Shown here: positions 36,903 to 49,608 of the stretch, piece by piece | Position numbering within the stretch: the first letter of the stretch is position 1 | Layout: the number at the start of each line of letters is the position of its first letter | Assembly: GCA_030761205.1 (NCBI GenBank) | Contig: JAULJL010000005.1 | Coordinates: forward strand, 11,867,501-11,931,500 | Reading direction: 5' to 3' | DNA: 64,000 bases | DNA from: Fremontodendron californicum | Lineage: Eukaryota > Streptophyta > Magnoliopsida > Malvales > Malvaceae | The notes under the pieces: generated by a model | Databases searched by the model: none | Told to the model about the DNA's origin: nothing | Seen by the model: the letters and a program-made list of their open reading frames with translations, nothing else | Program-made: the position numbers and the translations under genes

Positions 36903-39900
36903 TGTCGCAACCTAAAAAAAAATAACGACGTCTCATCGCAAGACTTTATTATTCGTTAGGCGTGACATTAAAAAAAAAACCCGAGGAAAAGTCGACTTAA
37001 TTCCTCTAGAAAAATGAAGGTTTTGAAAATGACCTTAAAAAAGACATGGAGTCGCCACCAATCTTTTTTAGCTAGGTGTGATCGGCCACCTATTAAAACC
37101 GGTTTTATAAAATATTTTAAAAATTAATTAAAACATTTTAAAAACCAATTTCAAGTCTGCGTTTTAAACCAGAGAAATCAAAGAAGCGGGTTCGGGAGTC
37201 GGTTACGTGTGGGGAAGGATTAGCACCCCCACAACGCCCTTATAAATCGGTACCTTATTAATCGTGTGTTATCTCAAGTCTCGATAAAAAGTTGGTTTTA
37301 AGTTTAGTATTTCAAGTTAATTCCCAATTTAAGGAAAAATAATTTCATTTTTTTATTGAAAATGATCCGGAATTTATAAATTCAAAATTTTCCTATATTC
37401 CCCAACAAACATGGCAAAATATAGAAATTTTTATTAGTTTTGGAAAACTTTCCGAATCATTCTCTTTTTTTTTGAAAGAAAGATATTCCTTTATTAATGA
37501 TAATTGATGATATTCCCTCCAGCAAACCCGGTAGAGAACTCATGAATTATTTTAACTCGGGAATATCTTTATTTTTTATTGAAAAATCATTATTCTTTTG
37601 AAAACATTTTAAAAGATATGAATATGTATATGCATGACATAAATAAAATGACATAGCAAAATCTAAATAATATAATGCAACCTATATGACATGGCAAACA
37701 TGAATGATATGGCATATAATTTAAATGATATGGAATAAAATAATGCTATCATATAATATGCATGAAAATAAAAATGCAATGCATGAAATGTATTTTTTCC
37801 TTTAATTAAGGAAATCCGTATATCTAAAAAGATATCCGGCTACCTTAGGAAAATATGTCAAATTAAATATTCTAAAACCAAAATACTTTGTGATTGTTTG
37901 AAAACAATTTTGAAAAGCTTGAATTAACAATAAAAACTGGGCTAATTTTTTTTAAATGGCTCTAATTTCCTAAGTTTAAAAAATCCGGACTTGACTACCC
38001 TTAACCCGGGACTTGAAAAACTATTTTTAGAGTTTAAAAGGGTTTAGAAATCATCCTAAGTCAGTAGCTAACCCTCCTAATCAGCCCACTCTAAGTAAAT
38101 TAACCAAAACAGAAAATTGGTTTTTCTTTAAATTCAATTCTGACTCCACTGTCCAGTTTTAATACACGATTTTTTACCCTATTTTTAAAAATTCCAAAAA
38201 TTCTAAAAAAAATACTGGAGACTCAGGACATATAAAACTATACGAGAAAAAATCGGCTTAATTTTTTGATCAAAGATGAATTCCCAGAAAAACCAGAGAT
38301 GTACGAGTTTTTGGAGGAGAAAAAACTGCTTTGTTTTTCTTTAAATTCAATTCTGACTCCACTGTCCAGTTTTAATCCACGATTTTTTATCCTATTTTTT
38401 AAAAATTCCAAAAATTCTAAAAAAAATACTGGAGACTCAGGACATGTAAAACTACACGAAAAAAAATCGGCTTAATTTTCTGATTAAAGATGAATTCCCA
38501 GAAAAATCATAGATGTACGAGTTTTTGGAGGAGAAAAAAAACTGCTTTGCCAACACATTTTTGCTTTTGATAAAATCATTTAAAAACCAAAGTAAAAATA
38601 TTTGAAACTCATAAAATGACTTGAAAGCAGTAGCTAGGACTCTTTGAAAGTTAGATAAAAATTGGCTAAATAAAAAAAATCACAAAGGTAGAGTAATCAA
38701 TTTGACAAACTTAATTTTCCACAAGTGTGCTCAAGAGAGCATGATCTTGAACCATTAATTGGCTCAAGTCATTATTCAAGTGGCATGAACATGAAATGCA
38801 TGAAACAATGCAGCAAACATAATGCATGAAATGCATGGATCTAAACCTAAATGTAAGGAAAATGCATGACATAAATAATATGGCCTAGACCTAACATGAA
38901 CTTGCATGGCATTTAATGTAACCTAGACCTAAGACATGCATGGCATTTTCACAAACACAAGGCATGCTTAATTCAAAAATCCAACCAAATATCATGCAAA
39001 TGCAAAAACCTAACAACTAGCATGACAAAAATACAACAAACAATGCAAAACACATGGAGTAGCCAAATGGCCCCAAGCTCCAACAAGCATGGCATTTTCA
39101 CAAACACTTGATATGCTAGCATGAAAAACTAAGTCATAACACAAAAATCACACAAGCATTTTCACAAACACCTAATATACCAAATCTAAAACATGCTCAC
39201 TAAGATATAAAACAAGAATCATGCAAAGAATCACACAAGCATTTTCACAAACACTTAATATGCTAACTCTAAAACATGCTCAAATTTAAACAACATGAAA
39301 ACAGAAAATTAAAAATGCAAAAACATGATATCTAAGACATAAATGGCAACAAACAAAGCAACCAAATTAAATATAACTTAAGAACATGAAATAACATAAT
39401 ATTTAAAACATCAAAAATAAAGAAAATAGCATAAACAATATGGTAAAATGAATCAAAAACAACAACTTAAAATAAATAATGTAGGCCATTTGGCCATGGT
39501 GAGTTTATTATAAAAACAAAATGTAAAAAAAATATACTTAAGAAAGGAAATGAAGGAAGAACAAGAAACATTATTTTAAAATGAAAACTCACCAAGTAGA
39601 GATTAAAAGAGCAAAAAATAAGAATAGAAAATGAAAGTGCAAGAGTTGGTGCTCAAGAGCAACCTCAAGAAGCTAATATTTCAAGCTTTTCTCTTCAAAC
39701 TTTTATTTTTTTCTAAACTTTTCTTTTTTTGCTCTCAACCAAGAAGATAAAAAAACTAAGAAAAACTAAGAGAAATCAGCCAAAATGGAAAAGAAAAAAC
39801 AAAATCTGCCTCCTCCTCTAGGGCTGGCAGAAAATGATGCTTATATGGACTCCAAGATGTTGTCATTTTTGTGTAACCTAATTTCCATCAAATGGCCAAT

Positions 39901-41380
39901 AATTCAAGATGAAAAGTCATGAAATTACCACCCTTAGATTAGCATCTCAGCCCTCTCAAATTACAGCTGTCCAAGAAAAATGTTGACATCTTTTTTCCAG
40001 CCCAACTCTGATTTTTTGAAGGGCCCAAAAAGCCCTTTTCGGTTGCTTGGGTGAAATGACCATTTTGCCCTCCCGGATGCAAAATAAATATCAAACGGGC
40101 TCCAAATTCAATTTTTCGTTTTTTAATACTTCCAAAATAATAAAATATTGAGTTCTGGAAGTTTTCAAAATTATCCGAGTCCGTTTGCTATTTATTTGGA
40201 TTTTTTCTTCCCAAAATGTCCTTTTATGCCCCTACTTTTTACCATTTTTTAAACGAGCTCCAAATCAAGATTTTTCTTCACCAATCTCTTCAAAATAATT
40301 AAAAAGTGTGATCTGGAAGTTTTCGTAATTTTTGGAGCTCATTTGGTATTTTTTCGGGATTTATCGGCTTGAATTACTGCATAGGAAGCTCGGGATTTAG
40401 CCATTTTGCAAATGAACTCGGAATCAAGATTTTCTTTCGCCAATCTCTTCCAAATAATTTAAAAATGAGATTTACCAAATTTCAAAATTTTTGGAGTCCA
40501 TTTGCTATTTTTCCGGGATTTATCTTTCTGAATTACTGCATAAGAAGCCCGGGATTTGGCCATTTTGCAAACGAACTCGGAATCAAGATTTTCTTTTACC
40601 AATCTCTTTCAAATGATTTAAGAATGAGATTGACAAATTTTCCATAATTTTCGGAGTCCATTTGCTATTTTTCCCAAAATTTTCCAATTTTGCCCTTTAA
40701 CCTCCGAAACCCGATTTTGCTCAAAACAAGTTCGATTTTCAGATTTTCTTCAATCTGAGCCTTGGGCCATCCTTTTTAATCATTCCTCATCCATTGGGGG
40801 CTTTGGTCTTACCAAGTCGGGCCATTTTTGTGATTCTTCTCGATTTCACCGAAATCCACTAAAAACCCTAACTCTCGGTTTTCTCCCGGATTGACTTTTC
40901 TTTCGGTTTTTCTTGCAAGTGACTTCTCCATTACCCGTAGTCAGTGCTTATCTTTCTTTTGGAACCTTCAATTTCGACCAGTTTGATCGTTTAAGCACTT
41001 TTCCCCAAATTTCTCGGATTAGGGTTTCTTTTCTACTGAATCTCCAAATCCCAACTTCCGAACTCCATATCTTTCAATGTAGACCTCGGATTATCACAAT
41101 TCTTTCTCCATTTTTCAATTGAACTTAAAATCTTGATTTTGAAAGTGGGTTGACTTTTTCAGTAGTTGACTTTTTGGGGTTGACTTTTTCGGGGTTGACT
41201 TTTTCGGGGTTGACTTTTTCGGGGTTGACTTTTTTCAAGTTTGACTTTTTATGCTTGCCCTCTTAAACTAAGTCTCGGAGTACCACCTGCAGGATGAAAA
41301 CAATCTTTTTATACTCGGAAACATCAATATGGGAAGAAAACATACCTGTTTAGTGGCCCGGACAAAATTAGGTGTCTACA
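36903..41380 (-). repeat. Inner element 3' LTR
   Basis: On the minus strand it begins TGTAGACACCTAATTTTGTC and ends TTGCGACA. It contains a TATA-like CCATATAA (plus 39841-39848) in the position matching the solo LTR's TATA box, and a direct duplication of about 213 bp (38120-38332 and 38333-38545). CATG-rich low-complexity sequence fills about 38760-39480. Confidence 0.92.
41149..41250 (-). promoter_or_regulatory. W-box cluster, inner 3' LTR (seven TTGACT)
   Basis: Seven TTGACT hexamers on the plus strand occur in about 100 bp, several as exact 15 bp units GGGGTTGACTTTTTC. They lie 130-230 bp inside the LTR's outer edge, in U3. Confidence 0.6.
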
Positions 41381-41397
41381 GCTGCCCCTCTTTTCCT
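41381..41397 (-). other. Polypurine tract of the inner element
   Basis: The minus strand reads AGGAAAAGAGGGGCAGC directly before the 3' LTR start TGTAGACACC. A purine run at this place primes plus-strand DNA synthesis and fixes the element's orientation. Confidence 0.85.
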
Positions 41398-41772
41398 ATT
41401 GCTGAGAATCAGGAATCAGGCAAAGATAAACCAACACTAATTTTGTACGGTCAGTGAAATCACATGGAAAGGAAAGGGGCTTTCTTTTTCATTTCTTCAT
41501 TCATTTTTGCATTTTCCATTTTTTATTTTCTTTTTTTATTTTCTATTTTTTTCTATTTTTTTCATTTTTTCTCATTTTTTCTCTTTCTTTTTTTGTTTTT
41601 TTTTTGTTTTGTTTTTGAAAACAGTAAATTGAAGATTTATCCTTAAATTGAATTCCCTGACTAATCAAGGCTCGATTCGTCTTAAGGAAACGAATTCGAT
41701 TTGCAAGAAAGGAAACGACCTCGACGATGTTCTCGGGGCATTAACCTTTCTTGTTCTCAGCTGTGTTTAAAA

Positions 41773-43455
41773 TTCTGGATATCTCCTCCAGAAGCTTCGG
41801 CTATCACCACCAAAGTCTTGCTCATTTTTTTAAAATGTAAAAATTCTGGGTATCACCTCCAGAAACTTCAGCTATCACCACCGAAGACTTTTTACCTTTT
41901 CAAAGGATTTTAAAACTCTGGATATCTCCACCAGAGGCTTCAGCTATCACCACCGAAGTCTTGCTCATTTTTAAAACTGTAAAATTCTGGGTATCATCTT
42001 CAGAAGCTTCAGCTATCACCACCGAAGACTCTCTACCTTTTCAAAGGACTTTAAAAAAAACTCTGGATATCTCCACCAGAGGCTTCAGCTATCACCACCG
42101 AAGACTTGTTCATAAATAAAAAAAGTACTTCGACGATGATTTCGGGGCTCGACTCGCCTTAAGGAAACGAAATCGATTATACTTGAAAGCTTTAAGAGAT
42201 GATGCAAATGCTTCATGATGCAAATGCAAATGTCTTTTGTTGATGCAAACGCTTCTTGATGTAGATGCAAATGACTTAGATTGGTGCAAATGTCTTTGAT
42301 GCAAATGTAAATGACTTGATTTGATGCAAACTTTCTTGATGTAGATTCAACTAACTTAGATTGATGCAAATGCTTCTTGATGTAGATGCACATGTTGAAT
42401 AAAATTTTGGATAACTCCTCCAAAAGAAGATTCCTCATTTTTCAAAATTATAAAACCCTGGATATCTCCACCAGAGGCTTCAGCTATCACCACCGAAGAC
42501 TTCTTCATTTTTAAAACTGTAAAATTTTGGATATCCCCACCAGAAGCTTTGGCTATCACCACCAAAGACTTGCTCAATATAAAATTCTAGATAACTCATC
42601 TAGAAGAAGATTTCTCATGTTTCAAAATTATAAAACCCTGGATATCTCCACCAGAGGCTTCAGCTATCACCACCGAAGACTTATTCACTTTTAAAACTGC
42701 AAAATTCTGGATATCACCACCAGAAGCTTTGGCTATCACCACCAAAGACTTGGTCATTGTAAAATTCTGGGTAACTCCTTCAGAATAAAATTTCTCATTT
42801 TTCAAAATTATAAAACCCTGGATATCTCCACCAGAGGCTTCAGCTATCACCACCGAAGACTTGTTCACTTTTAAAACTGTAAAATTCTGGATATCCCCAC
42901 CAGAAGCTTTGGCTATCACCACCAAAACTTACTCATTGTAAAATTCTGGGTAACTCCTTCAGAATAAAATTTCTCATTTTTCAAAATTGTAAAACCCTGG
43001 ATATCTCCACCAGAAACTTCAGCTATCACCACTGAAGACTTGTTCACTTTTAAAACTGCAAAATCCTGGATATCACCACCAGAAGCTTTGGCTATCACCA
43101 CCAAAGACTTGCTCATTGTAAAATTCTGGGTAACTCCTTCAGAATAAAATTTCTCATGTTTTCAAAATTATAAAACCCTGGATATCTCCACCAGAGGCTT
43201 CAGCTATCACCACCGAAGACTTGTTCACTTTTAAAACTGTAAAATTCTGGATATCCCCACCAGAAGCTTTGGCTATCACCACCAAAGACTTGCTCATTGT
43301 AAAATTCTGGATATCCCACCAGAAGAAAATTTCTCATTTTTCAAAATTATAAAACTCTGGATATCTCCACCAGAGGCTTCAGCTATCACCACCGAAGGCT
43401 TGTTCACTTTTTAAAAACTGTAAAATTCTGGATATCCCCACCAGAAGCTTTGAGA
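41773..43455 (-). repeat. ~180 bp tandem array in the inner element's 3' region
   Basis: AAACCCTGGATATCTCCACC or a variant recurs at 42453, 42633, 42813, 42992, 43173 and 43352, a period of 179-181 bp. Each unit consists of two related halves (CACCAGAGGCTTCAGCTATC and CACCAGAAGCTTTGGCTATC). Because 180 is divisible by three, minus-strand frames repeat peptides such as SSVVIAEASGGDIQGF, but small indels break the frame. Earlier units at 41773-42110 are more diverged, and a GATGCAAATG block interrupts at 42190-42400. Confidence 0.88.
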
Positions 43456-43850
43456 AATGATGCAGATGCACATGTCTTTTAACAAGGTGCTCATGCTTCA
43501 TGGTGCAAATGTAAAATATTTCTTAGTGCAAATGCAAATGGCCTGGATTGATGCCCATGTTTCATGATGCAGATGCCCCTACTAATTGTGTTCATGTAAC
43601 TGGTTTATGAATGGTATAACTACAATTACCACACAATAATGAAAATGCAATGATTCTAGAAATGATGCAATTGCTTGAGATGACACAAATGCGAATTCCA
43701 TGAAGAATGTAAATGTAAAGGTAAAATGCAGATGCTTATGGAATAATGCCAATGCAAATACCCATGAATGATGCAAATGCTTGCCGACACTGTGCAGATG
43801 CAAAAGCTCGATAAAGAGATGAGTGCTCATGAGTGATGCAAATGCCCCCG
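43456..43850 (-). repeat. GATGCAAATG-rich repeat, inner element
   Basis: Irregular repeats of GATGCAAATGC and GATGCAGATGC. The reverse complement (GCATTTGCATC) forms the long array at 61885-63560 of the outer element, at the matching position. Confidence 0.7.
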
Positions 43851-46277
43851 GTTGTTTTTCTAGACTTTGGCTTAGCCTTTCAAATTCATTTTTCCTCTTC
43901 AAATCAGAGTATATCTTCAATTCATTTCGGCTATTCTCTTTGCCCCAACAGTTTTCAAACTTTCATCAACAGAGATCTGAACTGGGTTCGATATCTTCTT
44001 CTCATATCTGGAAGTCAGGACCTATCCTGGCAGTTCTATACCTTTGAGTTAGAAAAATCCTTGTCACATGTCATCATCAAAAATCGGTATTTCAAAATTT
44101 TTTTTTTTGTTTTGAAAAACAATTTTGCTTATTTAAGGAAAACTTCTAAGCCAAAAATTTTAACTCCACAGTGTATGATGTACAAATCTTTTGATGACTG
44201 ATGATCACTGTTAGAAAATTCCCTAAGTATCAATCTGGTTTTTTTTCAACTGGGATTGGCAAGGCTCGGTATAACAAGATTCTGGCTTTTCTAGGAAAAC
44301 TTCATGACAAAAATGTATATCCCTTCTAGGCTCACAAATGGAACAGTTTTTATAAATCATGAATTCATTGAGAACCAAACAAATTCAACATTCCTTTAGT
44401 TTCCATATCAAGGCATTTTGACAAGCGTCAAGATTGGCCAGGATGTTTAAACTGGAAAATTGATTTTGGAGGAAAAAAGTTTCAGTTTTTGAAGACAATC
44501 CTCTGAATGAGAACTGACAATTTGGGGGGTTCAGGAATTCCTAGATGTTCCTCGATGACCACTCTTTTAATAAGATCTTTTCTTTTGGGGTATCGGCACT
44601 ATCATAGATGGCATCGAAAATTTCCAAATTTACTCTAGACCGCCCATTTTTGGGTTTTCGCCCTAGAGTCCCATTCTTTCCATTTTTTTTCATTGTTTTA
44701 CCATGCACTTGAGAATTCTAAGTTCTTCCTTAGTGAAATGATAATTCGATGAAATGGGATAAAATCTGAGGAAAAACCTTTCAAATTAAATATTCATGCT
44801 TGATCAAAATGGACTTTTAAAGCATATAATGTAGGCCATAGCTCAGGGTTTAGAAAGAAAGGATAAATAGGCCCAAAATATGTGTTTGAGGGTAATCAGA
44901 TCAAGGATCATTTCTTGAGGAGGATTCTCTTTGAAGCATTTGTCCCTTCTCGGACATTTCTTTCCTTTTGACTTTGCTCTTTTTCTTCCTTGCTTTTGGC
45001 TTTCCATTTGCCATGTCTTTCACACATTTTGTTTTCTTTTTTATTGTGTTTTTCTTTTGTTTTTCTTGGCTTTCATTTCACCATCTTTTTCTCTTCTTTT
45101 TCTTTGACAGAGTAAGCCTGTATTTATTCGGGGCTCCATTTGCTTTGTGTCTGTCCTTGAGCTAGGACTCATTTCACAATGATCTTTAAAAAGATCTTTC
45201 CTCGCATTTTCCCCCCAGTGTAGAGGGTGGCCCTTGATTAGGGTTCAAAGAAGAAAAAAAAAATTCTTTTGGCTCAAAAGGGGTGACTATGGATAATTTC
45301 TTTTTGTGCGAGAGCGATATGAAAGATGGCCATTTCTCATGTCAAGCACGAATATTTACATTGAAAAGCAATCCCCAGGGGAAATAGATATTCAAAATTT
45401 CATTTTGCACTTTGGAATCATCCGAATTCTCATATGCATGATATCACAATTTTTCTCTTTTTTTTTCTTTTTTTTTCTTTTCTTTCTTTTTTTTCTTTTT
45501 GTTTTTTTGTCGCATGCCCCAATGATTCATGCGTTTAGTCCATCTTTATTCACCATGTATCCATCATTTCCACATATGATGCCCCAATTTGATTAATCAA
45601 TGAGAATTTGTATCAACGAGGAACATGGCAAGTCTAGGTCTATTTTGAAAAGGCTGAGTTTCCAATCTGAGTTCTTTGAAGAGACAAGGAAAATATGACC
45701 CAAAAATGGGTTTTCTCTGGGACAAGGGATAATCTAGTTTAATCATTGTGCCCCAGGATGTCAATCATGAAGTGATGTTTGGGCAATTAATGTTTTGGCA
45801 CAATCTTGACACACATCAAATTACCAAAATCTGGATTTAGAATGTCTCATTTGTTTGATTTTCAAGGAATTTGAAAATTTTCAAAAAGTTCGTTCCTTTG
45901 TTCATAGCCTAGACTAAGATCTACGTCTTTGCTTATTCTGTGATGACAATGGTTTTATGAAGTCAAATCATTCATATTCCTTGAAGCATTAGGTCTTTCA
46001 AGTGGTCTCGGTTCAAAAGATTTAGGCTTAGGAAAGCCTAAAAGAGAGGGCTGAAGGTATTGGGTCATTTCTAACAATGATCATCAATCTTCTTGAGACT
46101 ATCCATCACTAAAAATTCCTTAATGCTTGTTTTTGCAAATTCAAGTTATTGTTGAAACACGACAAACACAAAGCATTTAAAATACAAAATTCATTTAATT
46201 CATGTAGATGTTAACATGAGACAAGTGCTTTCCTCATCATAGTGTATAGAACTACATGTGTCAAAAACCTAATATGA
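43851..46277 (-). other. Post-gag non-coding region of the inner element
   Basis: About 2.4 kb with no pol reading in any frame. Blocks match the outer element in reverse (for example ACCTAATGCTTCAAGGAATA on the minus strand here and at 59658), so the two copies share this non-coding segment. Confidence 0.7.
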
Positions 46278-47732
46278 TCATGCACAATGTTTCTTATGAC
46301 ACTTGATTTCCCCATCTTCAAAACTTATCGAACCAGCCTTGATGAGATCTCTGACCTTGTACTTCAAAGCGGGGCAGTTCTCTGTTGAGTGACCTTGATT
46401 GCCAGAATGGTACCCACAACACTCATTAGCATCATACCAGCTCGGATAAGGGGGCTTCAGAGGCGCTATTTGCATGGGTGTCACAAGGTGATTCTGGATG
46501 AGTTGAGGTAGTATCTCACTGTATGTCATAGGAATCAGGTCAACCGGATTTCTTTTTCGCTTTTTATGCCCCCTTCGATTATTCCCGAGGATGTTCGATT
46601 GATAGACAGATGTAAATTCTGGTGTAGTTGCAGTCATTGGTTGGTAGGGATAAAAACCTTGAGAGACATTGTTCAGGGTAGAGTTAAATGGCTGATACGA
46701 GGAGAATTGGGGAGATGGGGCAAAGTCTTCCACGACTTGGGTATCTTCCTTTTTATTTTCAGATGCCCTGTTCTTGGTATTGGATGTTCTTTCTCCTTCA
46801 ATTTTCCCATCCTTGATAGCATTCTCAATCATCTCCCCTGAAATTACCATGTCCGAAAAATTCTTCATGGTGTTGCCGACAAGTCTATCGTAGTACGGGG
46901 TCTGTAGTGTATTCACAAAAAGGATAGTGGTTTCCTTCTGAGTTAAAGGCGGTTGTACTTGGACGACCAGGCTCATCCACCGTTGCGCATATTCTTTGAA
47001 GCTCTCAGTAGCTCTTTTCTTCATATTTTGCAAGGTGAGACGGTCAGGCGCCATGTCGGTCATATGCTTGTACTGGCTTAGAAAAGCCCTAGCCAAATCA
47101 TTCCAAGAGCGTATCTGGTCCTTGCTCAACTGACTATACCACCTAATTGCGGACCCGCTGAGGCTATCCTGAAAGCAGTGAATCAAAAGCTTATCATTAT
47201 CTATCTGACTTGTCATCTTTCGGCAGAACATAGTGATGTGGGCTAATAGATCGGTCGTCCCGTCATATTTCACAAAGTCAGGGATCTTGAACTTAGGAGG
47301 AATGACTAAATCGAGGACCAAGCATCGTTCTTTCGCCTCCACATTCCCGAATACATCTGTTCTTTCTATTGCCCGGAGCCTTTCATTTAACAACTGATAT
47401 TTCCCTTGGGAATCTGCCAACTCAACCTCATTTACTGCAACCCTTTTCAACTTTGCCTGTTCAGCTGGATCATCTGAGTTTAAGACATTGACGGGGTTAA
47501 CAGTGTTCTGGGCATCACTTATTGTGACCTCATCTTGGCCCTTTTGTACCTCTAACCCTTCTCCGGTGACAGAGTTTTCGGTGTATCCTTTTCCCTTGAT
47601 TACAGCGGACATTAGCTCCATCAGTTTAGTCATCTGATCCTTAGATTCTGCTTGAGATTTTGCTAGCTGTTCTCGCAATTCTCTCTGTTCCCTTTCCATT
47701 TTTTCCATTCGGGCAACTTGTTCATCCTCCAT
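46278..47732 (-). CDS. gag: Retrotransposon Gag, Tat/Ogre-like, intact
   Basis: The 484-residue Gag should form the cytoplasmic capsid-like particle that packages element RNA. Residues 1-45 are charged and coiled-coil-like (ARMEKMEREQRELREQLAKS). A retrotransposon Gag core covers about 145-300, with PPKFKIPDFVKYDG, FQDSLSGSAIRWY, RSWNDLARAFLSQYKH and ESFKEYAQRW. A basic stretch (RRGHKKRKR, 386-394) precedes a C-terminal metal-binding-like motif, C439-X2-H442-X6-H449-X3-C453, a variant of the usual CCHC knuckle. The sequence stops at KKHCA with no fusion to protease. Gag followed by pol is normal for the family; here only gag remains. It is uninterrupted, unlike the broken copy at 57827. The start is the first ATG before the coiled coil. 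Confidence 0.93.
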   Translation of the reverse strand: MEDEQVARMEKMEREQRELREQLAKSQAESKDQMTKLMELMSAVIKGKGYTENSVTGEGLEVQKGQDEVTISDAQNTVNPVNVLNSDDPAEQAKLKRVAVNEVELADSQGKYQLLNERLRAIERTDVFGNVEAKERCLVLDLVIPPKFKIPDFVKYDGTTDLLAHITMFCRKMTSQIDNDKLLIHCFQDSLSGSAIRWYSQLSKDQIRSWNDLARAFLSQYKHMTDMAPDRLTLQNMKKRATESFKEYAQRWMSLVVQVQPPLTQKETTILFVNTLQTPYYDRLVGNTMKNFSDMVISGEMIENAIKDGKIEGERTSNTKNRASENKKEDTQVVEDFAPSPQFSSYQPFNSTLNNVSQGFYPYQPMTATTPEFTSVYQSNILGNNRRGHKKRKRNPVDLIPMTYSEILPQLIQNHLVTPMQIAPLKPPYPSWYDANECCGYHSGNQGHSTENCPALKYKVRDLIKAGSISFEDGEIKCHKKHCA

Positions 47733-47999
47733 AGCACCAGCCTGTATTAAAAATGTACTCAGTACTTCTTCTGATTTGAAATGGAAATTATTTCAAAGAC
47801 TCCTAAAGCCAAGCCAACTTTTGTTTTTTTTTCAAATGTATGTCATGATGAATGAGCCATGAATGCAATTTGATGCATGTGAAGCCTAAACAATATGATG
47901 TATGGACATGTATAATGGAAACATGCTGACCATATATGTAATAAATGCAATCACAATGCCAACATGTTGCAAACAAAGAATAAACAAATCAACACATGG

Positions 48000-49130
48000 A
48001 TATATGCAATGACTGATCATGTGCATTTTAGCATATTTCCCAATGAATGTTCATATGTTCTATGAATGCAACATGGTGTCAATTATGATACATGCAAACA
48101 ATGAATGATTGATACAGAGTATATACAAAGAAAATCATACTAACCATGTGTGTCATGAATGTGACCTAATGCTAATCATGATGTATGTAATAAGCAAATT
48201 AATGCATAGATATATACAGAATGACCATGTATGTTCCAAATGTATTTCCCAATGAATGATCATATACACTATGAATGCCATACAATGTCAATTATGATGC
48301 ATGTGAAGAATAAATGACTGACACAGAGTATATACAAAGAAAGTCATGCTGGCCGTGTATGTCATGAATGCAACCTGATGCCAATATGAAAAATTAATGC
48401 ATGAGCATAACATGACAACTATGTATGCCATGAATGCACCCTGATGCCAACATGATGCATGTAAAAAATAAGCAAATTAATGCATGGATATATACAATGA
48501 ATGACCATGTATGTTCCAAATGCATTACCAATGAATGATCATATACACTATGAATGCCACATAATGTCAATTATGATGCATGTGAAGAATAAATGACTGA
48601 CACAGAGTATATACAAAGAAAGTCATGCTGGCCGTGTATGTCATGAATGCAACCTGATGCCAATATGAAAAATTAATGCATGAGCATAACATGACGACTA
48701 TGTATGCCATGAATGCACCCTGATGCCAACATGATGCATGTAAAAAATAAGCAAATTAATGCATGGATATATATAGGAAAATCATTTCTGACTATGAATG
48801 CATGAATGCAACTTGATGCTACCATGATGCATATAAAGAAAGAATAAATTGATATATGGATATATACAGAAAAATCATGCTGACTATGAATGCATGAATG
48901 CAACTTGACGCTAACATGATGCATATAGAGAAAGAATAAATTGATATATGGATATATACAGAAAAATCATGCTGACTATGAATGCATGAATGCAACTTGA
49001 TGCCAACATGATGCATGTAAAGAAAGAATAAATTGATATATAGAAAAATCATGCTGACTATGAATGCATGAATGCAACTTGATGCCAACATGATGCATGT
49101 AAAGAAAGAATAAATTCATACATAAGTATA
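48000..49130 (-). repeat. Leader tandem repeats, inner element
   Basis: GCAACTTGATGC-type units recur at 48808, 48900, 48992 and 49074 (about 82-92 bp), and a longer ~279 bp duplication starts at 48335 and 48614. All carry GATGCATGT, GAATAAATTGATAT and TGCATGAATGCAAC words. This lies between primer site and gag. No protein is indicated. Confidence 0.8.
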
Positions 49131-49581
49131 TACAAATAATGACCATGCATGTCATAAACGTATCTTACAATGAATGACCATGCATGCTATGACTATAACA
49201 TGATGTCAAAATGATACATGCAAAAATAAATGAATTAACACAATTTTTTTTTTGATTTTTTTTTTGATAAACCAATCACATCATTTTCAAAAGAATTTCA
49301 GGGTGGATCTTACTATGGTACAATATGCAAATGTTCATGTGACACTACCGGTTTTATGAAATCATCAAATTAAATTACCAACTGTTTATTGCAAAGAATG
49401 AGATCAATAATACAACCAAAAATGTACATGCTCTATTTACACATGCATGAAATGTGCAACATGCAAAAATGCTTGAAAAAGGATTTTTTTTTTTAAAAAA
49501 ACAGCTAATGAACATCTGCCCCAGCAATATCTGCTTATTTAGGCATCACGATGCCTTCGAGGCGGAGTATCACATTTATTA

Positions 49582-49608
49582 CGGGCGATGTACGTACATC
49601 GTTGCCCG
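49582..49608 (-). other. Conserved palindrome in the leader, inner element
   Basis: CGGGC ... GCCCG arms enclose the perfect inner palindrome GATGTACGTACATC, with a three-base bulge. The outer element has a palindrome with CGGGCGAT/ATCGCCCG arms at the corresponding place (56300-56331). Confidence 0.7.

Noticed and set aside
42085..43116. Repeating-peptide open frames (VVIAEASGGDIQ) as a protein gene
   Set aside because: They are by-products of the 180 bp tandem array, cut by indels and lacking a common start; kept only as a repeat observation.
46566..46841. 91-codon plus-strand frame
   Set aside because: Shadow of the intact gag on the opposite strand.
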